A DNA stretch of 64,000 bases from Nocardia rosealba (GCF_020216065.1 NZ_JAIWNA010000002.1:930001-994000), one strand, 5' to 3'. Shown: positions 52,186 through 61,463, counted from the first letter of the stretch. A program made the numbers and translations. Notes: generated from the sequence alone by a model not told the origin.

Positions 52186-53679
52186 ATGACACAGATTCTC
52201 GAGCACTGGATCGACGGCAAGGCCTGGCCGGGCGAATCCACCCGCACCGCACCGGTTTTCGACCCCGCCCTCGGCACACCCCAACGTGAGGTGCGCATGG
52301 CGACCGCCACCGACGTCGGCACCGCCGTCGCCGCGGCCGCCGCCGCCCTGCCCCAGTGGCGCGACAGTTCGATCGCCACCCGCAGCAGGTTCCTGCTCAC
52401 CTTCCGGGAACTGCTCAACGCCCGCAAAGACGACCTCGCCCAGATCCTCACCGCCGAACACGGCAAAGTCCTCAGCGACGCGGGCGGGGAGATCGCCCGG
52501 GGACTCGAAGTAGTCGAATTCGCCCTCGCCATGCCACAACTGCTCAAAGGCGAGTTCAGCCAGAACGTCTCCACCGACGTCGACGTGTACTCGGTGCGCG
52601 AACCGCTCGGGGTGGTCGGGATCATCAGCCCGTTCAACTTCCCCGCCATGGTTCCGCTCTGGTTCTTCCCGATCGCCATCGCCGCGGGCAACACCGTCGT
52701 CCTCAAGCCCAGCGAGAAGGACCCCTCGGCCGCCAACTGGCTCGCCGAACTCGCCGCCGAAGCGGGCCTGCCCGCGGGCGTCCTCAATGTGGTCCATGGT
52801 GACAAGGAAGCCGTCGACGCCCTGCTCGTCCACCCGGACGTCGCCGCGATCTCCTTCGTCGGCTCCACCCCGATCGCGCGCTACGTCTATCAGACCGCCG
52901 CCGCCAACGACAAACGAGTCCAGGCACTCGGCGGGGCCAAGAACCACATGCTCGTGCTGCCCGACGCCGACCTCGACCTCGCCGCCGACGCCGCCGTCAA
53001 CGCCGGCTTCGGCTCGGCGGGCGAACGCTGCATGGCGGTGAGCGCGCTGCTCGCCGTCGACAGCATCGCCGACGAACTCGTCGCCAAGATCGCCGAACGC
53101 ATGGGCAAACTGCGCACCGGCGACGGCCGCCGAGGCTGCGACATGGGACCGCTCATCACCCGCGAACACCGCGACAAGGTGGCCGGCTACCTCGACGTGG
53201 CCGCCACCGACGGCGCCACCATCGTCGTCGACGGCCGCGAAACCAGCATCGACGGTGCGGCCGAAGGGTTCTGGCTCGGCCCGACCCTGATCGACAACGT
53301 CCCGACCAGCTCCGCCGTGTACCAGGACGAGATCTTCGGCCCGGTCCTCTCCGTCGTCCGGGTGAACGGCTTCGAGGAGGGCATCGAACTCATCAACAGC
53401 TCCCCCTACGGCAACGGGGTCGCGATCTTCACCAACGACGGTGGGGCCGCACGGCAATTCCAGCGCCGGGTCACCGTCGGCATGATCGGCATCAACGTCC
53501 CCATCCCGGTGCCCGTCGCCTACCACAGCTTCGGCGGCCACAAAGCGTCGATCTTCGGTGACGCGAAAGCCTATGGACCGCAGGGCTTCTCGTTCTTCAC
53601 CCAGGAGAAGGCGATCACGTCGCGCTGGCTCGATCCGAGCCACGGCGGCATCAACCTCGGGTTCCCCCAGCACAGTTAG
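52186..53679 (+). CDS. mmsA: CoA-acylating methylmalonate-semialdehyde dehydrogenase
   Basis: A 497-residue aldehyde dehydrogenase superfamily member. The nucleophile is Cys282 (FGSAGERCMAVSA). GGAKNH (250-255) carries Asn where most ALDHs have the base Glu, a hallmark of MMSDH. ISPFNFPAMVPLW and LGGAKNHMLVLPD are also family markers. It converts malonate and methylmalonate semialdehyde plus CoA and NAD to acetyl-CoA and propionyl-CoA, finishing uracil and thymine catabolism. ATG 52186 is used, 16 bases after the aminotransferase. The NCS1 permease follows. Confidence 0.95.
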   Translation: MTQILEHWIDGKAWPGESTRTAPVFDPALGTPQREVRMATATDVGTAVAAAAAALPQWRDSSIATRSRFLLTFRELLNARKDDLAQILTAEHGKVLSDAGGEIARGLEVVEFALAMPQLLKGEFSQNVSTDVDVYSVREPLGVVGIISPFNFPAMVPLWFFPIAIAAGNTVVLKPSEKDPSAANWLAELAAEAGLPAGVLNVVHGDKEAVDALLVHPDVAAISFVGSTPIARYVYQTAAANDKRVQALGGAKNHMLVLPDADLDLAADAAVNAGFGSAGERCMAVSALLAVDSIADELVAKIAERMGKLRTGDGRRGCDMGPLITREHRDKVAGYLDVAATDGATIVVDGRETSIDGAAEGFWLGPTLIDNVPTSSAVYQDEIFGPVLSVVRVNGFEEGIELINSSPYGNGVAIFTNDGGAARQFQRRVTVGMIGINVPIPVPVAYHSFGGHKASIFGDAKAYGPQGFSFFTQEKAITSRWLDPSHGGINLGFPQHS

Positions 53680-53703
53680 CAGTAGAAGTAGAGAGATAGT
53701 GCG

Positions 53704-55146
53704 ATGACAGAAACACAGGTCCACGCGCCCGAGGGCGCGGGACGACACTCGCAGCTGGTCAACGACGACTTGGCGCCCACTACCAAGGAGACGGCGACCT
53801 GGCGCACCTGGGACCTGTTCTGTCTCTGGATGACCTCGGCCCACAGCATCGCCAGCTACGGCTTCGCCGTCGGCATGCTCGCCCTCGGCATGACCGGCTG
53901 GCAGACCATGCTCGCCCTGTTCGCCGGTGTGCTGATGCTGTGGCTCGGGAGCAACCTCGTCGGTGTCGCGGGTCAGAAGGTCGGGGTCCCGTTTCCGGTC
54001 TTCGCCCGCGCCACCTTCGGCGTGTTCGGCGCCAACATCCCCGCCCTGCTCCGCGCGCTCGTCGCGATCTTCTGGTACGGCATCCAGACCTATCTGGCCT
54101 CCACCGCGGTGATCGTGCTGATCCTGCGGGTGTCGCCAGGTCTCGAGTCGTGGACGAAACCCAGCTTCCTCGGACTGTCCGCGCTCGGCTGGATCGCGTT
54201 CCTCGTACTGTGGACCGTGCAGCTCATGATCATCAGCTACGGCATGGAGATCGTGCGCAAGGCCTCCGACTTCGCCGGACCGGTCGTGTGGATCGGCATG
54301 ATCGCCCTCGCCGTGTGGATCATGAGCGAAGCCGACTGGAGCATCGACCTCAATGCCCGTGCGGGTGAAGCACTCTCGAGCGGACAGACGGTGTCGGCGT
54401 TCATCGGGGTCGCGTTCCTGATGGTCGCGTTCATGGCCGGACCACTCGTGAACTACGCCGACTTCGCCCGATTCTCACCCAGTCAGAAGGCCATCCGGCG
54501 CGGCAACGCCTGGGGCATACCCTTCAACGAGACCGCGTTCGTCGTCATCTCGATCATCATTTCCCTCGCGACCCTGAAGGTGTACGGGGAAGTTCTGTCC
54601 GACCCGGTCGAGCTCGTCGCCCACATCGACAACGACGCGATCGTCATCGTCTCGGCCGTGCTGTTCGCCATCGCGACCGTCGGCATCAACGTGGTGCTCA
54701 ACTTCGTCTCCCCCGCCTACGACATCTCCAACGCCGCACCGAAGTACATCTCGTTCCGCACCGGCGGCATCATCACCGCCGTCCTGTCGATCGTCGTACT
54801 GCCCTGGAAGCTGTGGGCCAACCAGGACTTCATCGTCTACTTCCTCGGCGGTGTCGGTGCCCTGATGGGGCCGGTGTTCGGCATCCTGGTCGTCGACTAC
54901 TACCTGGTTCGCAAACAGCGCACCGACGTGCCCGAGCTCTATTCCGGCGCGACCGACGGCACCTACTTCTACACCCGCGGATTCAACCCGCGAGCGCTCA
55001 TCGCACTGCTCATCGCGGGTGCGGTCAGCGTCGTCGTAGCTCTTGTCCCCGATTCCGCCTCGGTCACGGCGCTGTCATGGCCCGTCGGCGCGGCACTCGG
55101 TGCGGCCGTCATGTACGGCCTGAGCCGCAAACCCGCGCAAGTCTGA
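53704..55146 (+). CDS. NCS1-family nucleobase transporter
   Basis: A 480-residue membrane protein of the nucleobase:cation symporter-1 family with about 12 helices. The N-terminal WRTWDLFCLWMTSAHSIASYGFAVG, then GVPFPVFARATFGVFGANIPALLRALVAIFWYGIQTYLAS and FVSPAYDISNAAPKYISFRTGG, are characteristic of Mhp1-like uracil/allantoin/hydantoin carriers. It closes the operon and likely imports uracil, thymine or a dihydro form. A very strong 18-bp hairpin follows at 55153-55193. Confidence 0.95.
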   Translation: MTETQVHAPEGAGRHSQLVNDDLAPTTKETATWRTWDLFCLWMTSAHSIASYGFAVGMLALGMTGWQTMLALFAGVLMLWLGSNLVGVAGQKVGVPFPVFARATFGVFGANIPALLRALVAIFWYGIQTYLASTAVIVLILRVSPGLESWTKPSFLGLSALGWIAFLVLWTVQLMIISYGMEIVRKASDFAGPVVWIGMIALAVWIMSEADWSIDLNARAGEALSSGQTVSAFIGVAFLMVAFMAGPLVNYADFARFSPSQKAIRRGNAWGIPFNETAFVVISIIISLATLKVYGEVLSDPVELVAHIDNDAIVIVSAVLFAIATVGINVVLNFVSPAYDISNAAPKYISFRTGGIITAVLSIVVLPWKLWANQDFIVYFLGGVGALMGPVFGILVVDYYLVRKQRTDVPELYSGATDGTYFYTRGFNPRALIALLIAGAVSVVVALVPDSASVTALSWPVGAALGAAVMYGLSRKPAQV

Positions 55147-55152
55147 ACCCGC

Positions 55153-55193
55153 GACTGTGCCCCGGCGACAACGACTGTCGCCGGGGCACAGTC
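55153..55193. terminator. Strong bidirectional terminator after the pyrimidine operon
   Basis: An 18-bp perfect stem: GACTGTGCCCCGGCGACA (55153-55170) and its complement (55176-55193), with loop ACGAC. It lies between the convergent NCS1 gene and the deazaflavin-type oxidoreductase gene, whose stop begins 2 bases later at 55195. Confidence 0.85.
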
Positions 55194-55194
55194 G

Positions 55195-55677
55195 TCAGAC
55201 GATCCGGTCGAGCCGGAAGATCCGGAACTCACGCCCGCCGGCGAGCTGATACTCCATCTCGTAACCAGGCCAGAACTCCACGACCTGATCCCACACCTGC
55301 TTACGTTCCACCCCGGTGATCTCCGCGACCGACACAGGGAACGCCGTACTGCCGTTGAACCGCACCGATGCCGTGCGCGCGGCACGCAGATTCGCCGACC
55401 AGGCCGGATGCTCGGGCTTGCCCCAGTTGGAACCGACGAGGAAGAAGCCGTCGCCGTCGGGCACACACAGCAGCGAGGTCGTGCGCGGCACACCGGACTT
55501 GCGGCCGACCACGGTCACCTCGATCGACGGCAAGCCGGCCAGGTCGAGGACACCCCAACGCCCACCGGAGAACCGGCGAAGCAACCGCTCGGCGGGCAAC
55601 ACGATACTCGCCCCCCGCATCACCCAGGCTTGTGCTCCGAACACGCGCGCCACACGGGGCAAGGGATTCCACACCAT
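55195..55677 (-). CDS. Deazaflavin-dependent nitroreductase-like protein (DDN family)
   Basis: A 160-residue member of the F420-dependent DDN/FGD-type split-barrel family. VTVVGRKSGVPRTTSLLCVPDGDGFFLVGSNWGKPEHPAWSANLRA is the F420-binding signature. Such proteins reduce quinones or nitro compounds with F420H2 at the membrane or in the cytosol. ATG 55677 is chosen; ATG 55743 adds 22 residues of doubtful coding quality. It converges with the pyrimidine operon at a shared terminator. Together with the LLM enzyme this suggests that the organism makes F420. Confidence 0.9.
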   Translation of the reverse strand: MVWNPLPRVARVFGAQAWVMRGASIVLPAERLLRRFSGGRWGVLDLAGLPSIEVTVVGRKSGVPRTTSLLCVPDGDGFFLVGSNWGKPEHPAWSANLRAARTASVRFNGSTAFPVSVAEITGVERKQVWDQVVEFWPGYEMEYQLAGGREFRIFRLDRIV

Positions 55678-55793
55678 CCCCGAATCCTGGCTCGAGCGCG
55701 CTGGATTAACGAACCCACAAGGTGTGCTTGAGAGGCATTTCACTCCCCGTCCTTGCTAGTGGTTTGGTCGTGGGCACATGTATCGGAGGTGAG

Positions 55794-55824
55794 TTGTGGG
55801 TTGGAAAGACTGGGCTGATATAAT
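55794..55824 (+). promoter_or_regulatory. Possible promoter of the GH1 gene
   Basis: TTGTGG (55794-55799) and TATAAT (55819-55824), 19-base spacer, in an unusually AT-rich stretch of 278 bases without a gene (55678-55955). The distance to the ATG at 55956 leaves a leader of about 125 bases that I cannot interpret. Confidence 0.35.
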
Positions 55825-55955
55825 TAGATGCGCATATCTGCGTAACCGAATGTAATAAATGGACGTTCGCCTTACTGCCGCAATTCCGGACTACCGCTCG
55901 TCGATGCCGCACACTGGACTCTCCTCCCCCTCCCATTCCAGCCGCCAGGAGTGCC

Positions 55956-57275
55956 ATGCCCTCCCCCAGTCGCCGCAGGATCCTCGCCACGATCGCCGTT
56001 GTCTTCGCCGCGCTCGCGGGAAGCACCTCCCCCACTACCGCCCGACCACCGGCATCCACCCAGTTGGCACCGATGAGCCCCGACTTCCTCTGGGGTGTAG
56101 CCGCTTCCGGGTTCCAGGCCGAAGGCGACGCACCGGACAGCAACTGGCGCCGCTACGCGGAGTCCGGCAGCACCGAGCATCCGTACCTGAACTCGGTCGA
56201 CTTCCGCCAGCGGTTCCGATCGGATATCGCACTCGCGGCCGACCTCGGCGTGCGCGTGTACCGCATCGGCATCGAGTGGGCGCGGGTGCAGCCTCGCCCC
56301 GGCATCTGGGACGAGGCAGGTCTAGGGTTCTACGACGAGGTCGTCGGCGCGATCGTCGCGGCGGGCATGCGACCGATGCTCACCCTCGATCACTGGGTCT
56401 ATCCCGGCTGGGTGGCGGATCGCGGCGGCTGGCGCGATCCGCGCATCGTGGCCGACTGGCTGACCAACGCGCGAAGCATCGTCGACCGCTTCGCCCACAC
56501 GGACCCGCTGTGGGTGACGTTCAACGAGCCGATGGTGTATCTGGCCAACGAACTACGCCACGGCGGGCTCTCCCCCACTGACGCACCGACTATGGTCGAC
56601 CGAATCGCACAGGCCCACAACAGCATCCACGAGTACATCCACGCTGTGCAGCCGGGTGCCATGGTCACCAGCAATGTCGCCCACCTGCCGGCCGTCGACG
56701 ACGCGGTCAACGGCCCGCTGCTGGATCGCATCTCGGCGCGCCTGGACTACATCGGAATCGACTACTACTACAGCTTCTCCCCCGCCGAACCGCGCATCCC
56801 CGACCCCGGCAAACTCTGGACCATGCCCCTGCACCCCGAGGGCATCTACTACGTTCTCGAGCACTACGCCCGCAAGTTCCCCGGCCGCCCGCTCTACATC
56901 GTCGAGAACGGGATGCCCACCGAGAATGGGCTGCCACGCCCCGACGGCTACACCCGCGCCGATTCGCTGCGCGACACCGTGTACTGGCTGCAGCGCGCCG
57001 TGGCCGACGGCATCCCACTGCTCGGCTACAACTACTGGAGCCTCACCGACAATTACGAATGGGGTTCCTACACACCACGATTCGGTCTCTACACCGTCGA
57101 CGTACTGACCGACCCCACACTCACCCGCAAACCCACCGACGCTGTCGCGGCCTACCGGCAGATCACCGCCGCGGGCGGTGTCGGCGATGACTACCACCCG
57201 ACGCAAGCGCCTGCGCCCTGTTCGGTGGTGAACGGGGTGGCGAGTTGCACCGATCCGGTGACAGTCCCTCGGTAA
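55956..57275 (+). CDS. Secreted glycoside hydrolase family 1 (beta-glucosidase-like)
   Basis: A 439-residue GH1 enzyme. The acid/base Glu191 is in TFNEP, the nucleophile Glu317 in YIVENG, and the N-terminal barrel start is FLWGVAASGFQAEG. An Arg-containing signal (SPSRRRILATIAVVFAALAGSTS) indicates export, possibly Tat because of the RRR run. The C terminus adds ~30 residues with two Cys (PCSVVNG and SCTDP) beyond the barrel. Most bacterial GH1 enzymes are cytosolic, so a secreted one suggests extracellular glycoside or glycolipid cleavage. The start is ATG 55956. Confidence 0.9.
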   Translation: MPSPSRRRILATIAVVFAALAGSTSPTTARPPASTQLAPMSPDFLWGVAASGFQAEGDAPDSNWRRYAESGSTEHPYLNSVDFRQRFRSDIALAADLGVRVYRIGIEWARVQPRPGIWDEAGLGFYDEVVGAIVAAGMRPMLTLDHWVYPGWVADRGGWRDPRIVADWLTNARSIVDRFAHTDPLWVTFNEPMVYLANELRHGGLSPTDAPTMVDRIAQAHNSIHEYIHAVQPGAMVTSNVAHLPAVDDAVNGPLLDRISARLDYIGIDYYYSFSPAEPRIPDPGKLWTMPLHPEGIYYVLEHYARKFPGRPLYIVENGMPTENGLPRPDGYTRADSLRDTVYWLQRAVADGIPLLGYNYWSLTDNYEWGSYTPRFGLYTVDVLTDPTLTRKPTDAVAAYRQITAAGGVGDDYHPTQAPAPCSVVNGVASCTDPVTVPR

Positions 57276-57300
57276 CAGTTCGATACCGGATCGTGTGCTT

Positions 57301-57306
57301 TACACT
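57301..57306 (+). promoter_or_regulatory. -10 box of a leaderless TetR transcript
   Basis: TACACT, followed six bases later by GTG 57313. This spacing is typical of actinobacterial leaderless genes, in which transcription starts at or just before the start codon. Confidence 0.5.
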
Positions 57307-57312
57307 CAGGCG

Positions 57313-58038
57313 GTGTCGAGCGCAACGTCACGACCAGCCCGCGCCGTGAGCGGCAGACAAGCCCGGTGGCAGCCGCACAACGACAGCCGCCGGGAACGGA
57401 TCGTGCAGGCTGCGATCGAATTGATCGAGCAGGCGCCGCCGGGTGTCGAGGTGCCGATCGTCCAGATCGCCGAACACGCCGGGCTCGCGAAATCCGTTGT
57501 GTACCGGCAGTTCGCGGGCCGCGACGAACTCGACCGGCGCATCCGCAGCGATATCACCGACCGGTTCGTCGGCGATATCGAGGACGCGCTCGACATCGGC
57601 GACGGTTCCATCCACCAGATCCTCGTTCGCACGGTCGATGCCGTCGTCACGTGGGTCACCGAGCATCCACGACTGCACGAATTCCTGCGCACCGGGCCGT
57701 CGGAGGCCGATCCGGACGTCGACGCCATGAGTTCGCTCATCGCGACACTCGCCGCGTCGACCCGCGCGCTGGTCACCGGACTGGCCGGAGTGGTCGGCGT
57801 GGCCGACGACGGCTCGGCCGATGCGATGACCTTCGCGATCGTCTCGATGACCGAGGCGACGGTCACCCGCTGGGCCAACGACCCCGCCCCGGTCCTGTCG
57901 AGACAGCAGCTGATCGAGGAGGTCGCCTCCTATGCCTGGCACGTGGTCGACGGCGTCGCCCGGCGCCACGGGCTCACCCTCGACGCCGAACAACCCCTCA
58001 CCACGGTCATCACCCAGCTGATGACCAACGGCGACTGA
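57313..58038 (+). CDS. TetR-family regulator
   Basis: A 241-residue TetR protein. A basic N-terminal stretch is followed by the HTH (RRERIVQAAIELIEQAPPGVEVPIVQIAEHAGLAKSVVYRQFAGRDEL), then a helical sensing domain. It resembles regulators next to lipid and diiron-oxygenase genes in mycobacteria and Nocardia. The GTG at 57313 lies six bases after a -10 box (leaderless); 57295 is the longer reading. It is convergent with the AurF-like gene. Confidence 0.88.
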   Translation: MSSATSRPARAVSGRQARWQPHNDSRRERIVQAAIELIEQAPPGVEVPIVQIAEHAGLAKSVVYRQFAGRDELDRRIRSDITDRFVGDIEDALDIGDGSIHQILVRTVDAVVTWVTEHPRLHEFLRTGPSEADPDVDAMSSLIATLAASTRALVTGLAGVVGVADDGSADAMTFAIVSMTEATVTRWANDPAPVLSRQQLIEEVASYAWHVVDGVARRHGLTLDAEQPLTTVITQLMTNGD

Positions 58039-58056
58039 GGGCTGCTCACGCAGCCC
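58039..58056. terminator. Short hairpin between convergent genes
   Basis: GGGCTGC, loop TCAC, GCAGCCC: a perfect 7-bp stem at the TetR gene end that overlaps the last codons of the convergent AurF-like gene. Confidence 0.4.
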
Positions 58057-59044
58057 TGCGGGCACTCCGCTCCGGCTCGCTGCGGTAGCGCGACAGCGGC
58101 CCGTCGATGCCGAGCGCCTTCCACACCTGCTTGGCGATCGGGTTCATCATGCCCAGATCGTCGGCCAGCTTCCGGACGTCGGCGAAGTAGCCCGCCAGGA
58201 CGTGCTGCGAGTGCTCGGACTTCCAGAAGGCCTCCCGGATGACCTCACGCGGGATGTCGAACTGCGTGGCGAACGAACGGGGCGGGGCCATGATCTCCCC
58301 GGCCAGCCAGCGCATCGCGATCGGGAACGCCACCGAACACACGCCACGGTTGAACTTGCCCATCCGCCCGATGTGCGCGGCGAGGAAGTCATGGGCGAAG
58401 GAGATGTGGCGCGCTTCCTCGGCGATGTGGATCTCCATGGTGCGCACCACCATCGGCGGCAGGTTCGCGCCCGCCCGCAGCATGGCCTTCTGATAGTGGT
58501 CGATCGGTTCCTCGCCGCCGAGGATGCCGATGAACAGGATCGTGTGCGCGTAGCCGCCCGCCACGCCGATGAACGGCGAGAGTGCCTTGAACAAGGGCCG
58601 CATGCCCGGTACATCCACACCGATGCGGTTCACCAGTTCCTGGAACATCTGGATGTGGTTGCACTCTTCGGTCATCTCGTGCAAGCAGTACCGGAACTCG
58701 GGAGAGCCGTTCGGCAGCTTCATGATGTACTGCATCATCCCGCGGATCAGGATGCTCTCGAATGCGGCGCCGACCCTGATCGCGTTCGCGGTGCGCCACT
58801 TGCCGATCTCGATCTGCCGCTCCAGCGGCTGCTCGCGATACCACTGCGTGGCACCGAGCGGATCGTATTCGGACGACAACACCCAGCGCGGGTCGTTCGG
58901 GTCGAGAGCCAGCTCAGGCGAATCCCAGTCGATATCGAGGTAGGGATCGAAATGCCGGTCGACGGACCCTTGAGACAGGGTCGCCAGGGCATCGCGGTAT
59001 TCCTCGCTGATGAGTCCGCCACGGCTCGATTCGGTCAGCGTCAT
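58046..59044 (-). CDS. AurF-like diiron oxygenase
   Basis: A 332-residue protein of the AurF (PF11583) diiron family, whose founding member oxidises aryl amines to nitro groups. Ligand motifs are visible: Glu96 (FESILIRG), TEECNH (Glu127-x-x-His130), and later EIHIAEEARHISFA. N- and C-terminal extensions are basic (RYRSEPERSARRAA). ATG 59044 is chosen over 59086. Only the TetR gene is a plausible partner. Many mycobacterial members are uncharacterised and may act on lipids rather than amines. Confidence 0.9.
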   Translation of the reverse strand: MTLTESSRGGLISEEYRDALATLSQGSVDRHFDPYLDIDWDSPELALDPNDPRWVLSSEYDPLGATQWYREQPLERQIEIGKWRTANAIRVGAAFESILIRGMMQYIMKLPNGSPEFRYCLHEMTEECNHIQMFQELVNRIGVDVPGMRPLFKALSPFIGVAGGYAHTILFIGILGGEEPIDHYQKAMLRAGANLPPMVVRTMEIHIAEEARHISFAHDFLAAHIGRMGKFNRGVCSVAFPIAMRWLAGEIMAPPRSFATQFDIPREVIREAFWKSEHSQHVLAGYFADVRKLADDLGMMNPIAKQVWKALGIDGPLSRYRSEPERSARRAA

Positions 59045-59207
59045 CGGTGCCTCCTCGGTTCGCGTCGATGCGCACGGCAGTGTCAACCGTCACATCGTCG
59101 AACTCAGAGTAACTGAGACTTAAGGTCCCACACAACCCCCGTCGCCCTCCGGGAACAGCGACCCATCGTCCTCCAAAACCTCCCCAGGCCGTCACAGCCG
59201 GAGTCTC

Positions 59208-59380
59208 CTACGACGCATCCGTTGCACTCCGCGATCGCGGTGCACTTGTCGGCATCAAATGGATGTAAGTACGCAGCGTCACTGCCGCGTCCTCGTGGCC
59301 CAAGTAGTCCGCCGACTCCCGCACCGAAACACGACCAGCTAACTGCTGGCTCGCATACAGATGGCGCAGCGCGTCCGCGG
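59208..59380 (-). pseudogene. C-terminal fragment of a tyrosine integrase
   Basis: The frame reads ALRHLYASQQLAGRVSVRES, then ADYLGHEDAAVTLRTYIHLMPT, the classic end of phage integrases including the catalytic Tyr (RTYIH). The Arg survives in ALRH, but the preceding His of HxLR is Ala. Everything upstream is out of frame or missing; 59381-59575 holds nothing recognisable. It marks an old integration event at the left edge of the accessory region. Confidence 0.75.
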
Positions 59381-59575
59381 CGCTTGGGAGCGCACCCCTC
59401 CCCCGTCGCCCACCCCGCTGGCACCCCCTCGTGCCAGGCCAAGTCCTCGTCGGCACCGTCGCCTGCGTCGCCGTCCCGACCGGCTACACCGCACCTGGGC
59501 ATGCCGACGACGCGACGCTGTCATCTACTGGCCCCCGGTCACCGACGCATGCGATCACCCACGGACAGCGCGGGG

Positions 59576-60043
59576 CTAATCCCGTTCGGCGCCGACCGGC
59601 CACACGACATCGACGGGGACACCGTGCTCGCGTGCAAGCGCGACCACCGTTCCAGTTCCAGCACGCTGCCCGTCCAGCCCGTCCCACACCGCGATCATCC
59701 GGTCGACCTCCAACAGTACCGCGTTGGCTGCCTCGTAGGCTTCTCTTCCAGCGGTGTCGAAGTCCATGACCCGAACGGTCGCAGCGCGAGCGATCAGCGC
59801 ATCAAACTGCGGCAAGTGGTCGGGCTTCACCTTCGCCTCCCGGTAGTCCCGTGAGGGCAGCACCACTTCCAGTTGGCCACCTGCTGCCAAGACCACTTCG
59901 GCAAATACCGAGTCGGCGCCGCGTGCAATGCATGAAACCCCAACCAAATCCGGTGCGCCGGTGATCAGGTTGGTGATTGCGTCCCTCACCAGTTCTGTGG
60001 TGGCAGGTGTGATGTTCATGTGTCCGGTGACGCTGATCCTCAT
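59576..60043 (-). CDS. SLOG-domain protein
   Basis: A 155-residue Rossmannoid protein of the SLOG/LOG-like superfamily: MRISVTGHMNITPATTELV opening strand-helix, GVSCIARGADSVFAEVVLAAGGQLEVVLPSRDYRE, then ANAVLLEVDRMIAVWDG and GTGTVVALAREHGVPVDVVWP. SLOG proteins are predicted nucleotide or ligand binders, often in conflict or signalling systems. It is directly downstream (7 bases) of the large TPR/XRE regulator gene, a recurring pair in actinobacteria. Codon use is less GC-biased than in the rest of the window. Confidence 0.85.
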   Translation of the reverse strand: MRISVTGHMNITPATTELVRDAITNLITGAPDLVGVSCIARGADSVFAEVVLAAGGQLEVVLPSRDYREAKVKPDHLPQFDALIARAATVRVMDFDTAGREAYEAANAVLLEVDRMIAVWDGLDGQRAGTGTVVALAREHGVPVDVVWPVGAERD

Positions 60044-60050
60044 TCCCTCA

Positions 60051-61463
60051 TCATGCCGGGGATGGCAAGAGGGGATGCAGCATGTCGAGGAGTTCTCGGG
60101 CGGGGCGGTTGGTGCCGCATTCCCCTGCCCGCTGATAGACCTCGGCGACCTTCGCTTGCACGCGGTGCGAACTGGTTTTGCCGACGTCGTTGAGGGCGGC
60201 TTCCCCGAGGCGTTTCGCTTCCGCGTATTCGCCTTGGATGAGACGTGCTTCGGCGATGCCGAGCCGGTCTAGTGCGCTCGAGCGCCAGCGTTCAGGGCGT
60301 CGTTGGGCGATGGCGGTGGTGATTGATTCGGCAGCTTCGTCCGCGTATGCGGGTTCTGTTCTGGCAAGTTCGAGGAGGCGTCCACCGAGGGTGCCGGACA
60401 GTTCGGCGGCATCGAAGTACGCCAACCAGTACGGGTCGTCGGCGGGGCGTGCTTCGGTGAATGCGGCGCGGGCGTTGTCGGCGGCACGGTGGAACGCGGT
60501 CGGGCGGCCGAGCTTCGCGTACGCCCACGCTTCCCGGGTGTGCAGCAGCGCGCGTGTAATTGGTGTGATGGAGCGGCCGACAATGTCCTGGGCGAGGCGG
60601 ACAAGTTCGAGAGCATCGTTGGCTCGGGCGTAGGTGTAGGCGATTCGGTCGACGCCGAGGCCTTCGGGTTCAAGAGTGAGCATTTGGCGGGCCAGCCCTG
60701 CCAGCCCGTTGGCGAACAGTGCGGCATCGCCGGCTTCTCGTGCGGACCGGATCGACAGCATGTAGTAACCCTGCGCGGTGTGCTGGTCGCCGGAGTCCCA
60801 GGACATGGTGGCCGCGGTTTCGGCGAGCAGTGCCCGGATGTGGCCGAGGCGTTGCCGCACGGCTTGGTTGTTAGCTACGGCGATCATGTCGTTCACTTCG
60901 GAGAGCTGTCCGACAACAGCTTTGCGACGCAGCCCGCCACCGAACTTTTCGTCCCATTCCCGGAACAGGCGGGCGGCGTTTTCGAGTTCATCGAGTTCCT
61001 GCGCGCCGCTGCCAGTGATGATCGGCGCGGGCGTGTTGGTGCCGCGCTGCCGCCGCAGCCAGCGTTCCAGTGGTTCGAGCAGGTAGGTGCCGACGACCAC
61101 CCCAAACAGGGTTGACGCTGCTTCGCGGCGATCCACGAGAAGGTCCTTCCGTGCGAGGTCGTCGGCGACGTCCTCGCAGGGCAGTTTCCAGATGGCGGGG
61201 TCGTCATCGACTTCGAGGGTGCCGGGCGTGACGGCCCGCTTAATTTGCAGTTTGCGGAATTCCGCTCGCTGCGACGGGGTCGCCGCGGCGAGGACATCAT
61301 TCATTCGTTCGGCGTACTCGGGACGGAGCGTGATCGTTTCTCCACGCGTGCACCACTTCTTGATGGTGTTGATGTGGATGCCAGCGCGGACGGAGAAGCG
61401 TTCGTGCGACAGTTTGAGCGCGTCACGCAGGTCTGCTGCGTCTGCTCCTGTCCAGACATTCAT
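60051..61463 (-). CDS. XRE-type regulator with TPR-like sensing domain
   Basis: A 470-residue protein. Residues 5-45 form an HTH-like segment (ALKLSHERFSVRAGIHINTIKKW), and residues 120-460 are TPR-like alpha-helical repeats (ARLFREWDEKFGG, QGYYMLSIRSAREAGDAALFANGLAGLARQM, EARLIQGEYAEAKRLGEAAL). This layout matches actinobacterial regulators that sense small peptides or partner proteins. GTGTACC repeats lie upstream (61494-61541). ATG 61463 follows CCAGGAG. It may act with the adjacent SLOG protein. Codon use suggests recent acquisition. Confidence 0.82.
   Translation of the reverse strand: MNVWTGADAADLRDALKLSHERFSVRAGIHINTIKKWCTRGETITLRPEYAERMNDVLAAATPSQRAEFRKLQIKRAVTPGTLEVDDDPAIWKLPCEDVADDLARKDLLVDRREAASTLFGVVVGTYLLEPLERWLRRQRGTNTPAPIITGSGAQELDELENAARLFREWDEKFGGGLRRKAVVGQLSEVNDMIAVANNQAVRQRLGHIRALLAETAATMSWDSGDQHTAQGYYMLSIRSAREAGDAALFANGLAGLARQMLTLEPEGLGVDRIAYTYARANDALELVRLAQDIVGRSITPITRALLHTREAWAYAKLGRPTAFHRAADNARAAFTEARPADDPYWLAYFDAAELSGTLGGRLLELARTEPAYADEAAESITTAIAQRRPERWRSSALDRLGIAEARLIQGEYAEAKRLGEAALNDVGKTSSHRVQAKVAEVYQRAGECGTNRPARELLDMLHPLLPSPA

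Noticed and set aside
52108..53844. 578-codon minus-strand frame
   Set aside because: Antisense shadow of mmsA, with no recognisable motif.
59104..59502. 132-codon minus-strand frame
   Set aside because: It crosses the integrase remnant in another frame and has no protein-like pattern.
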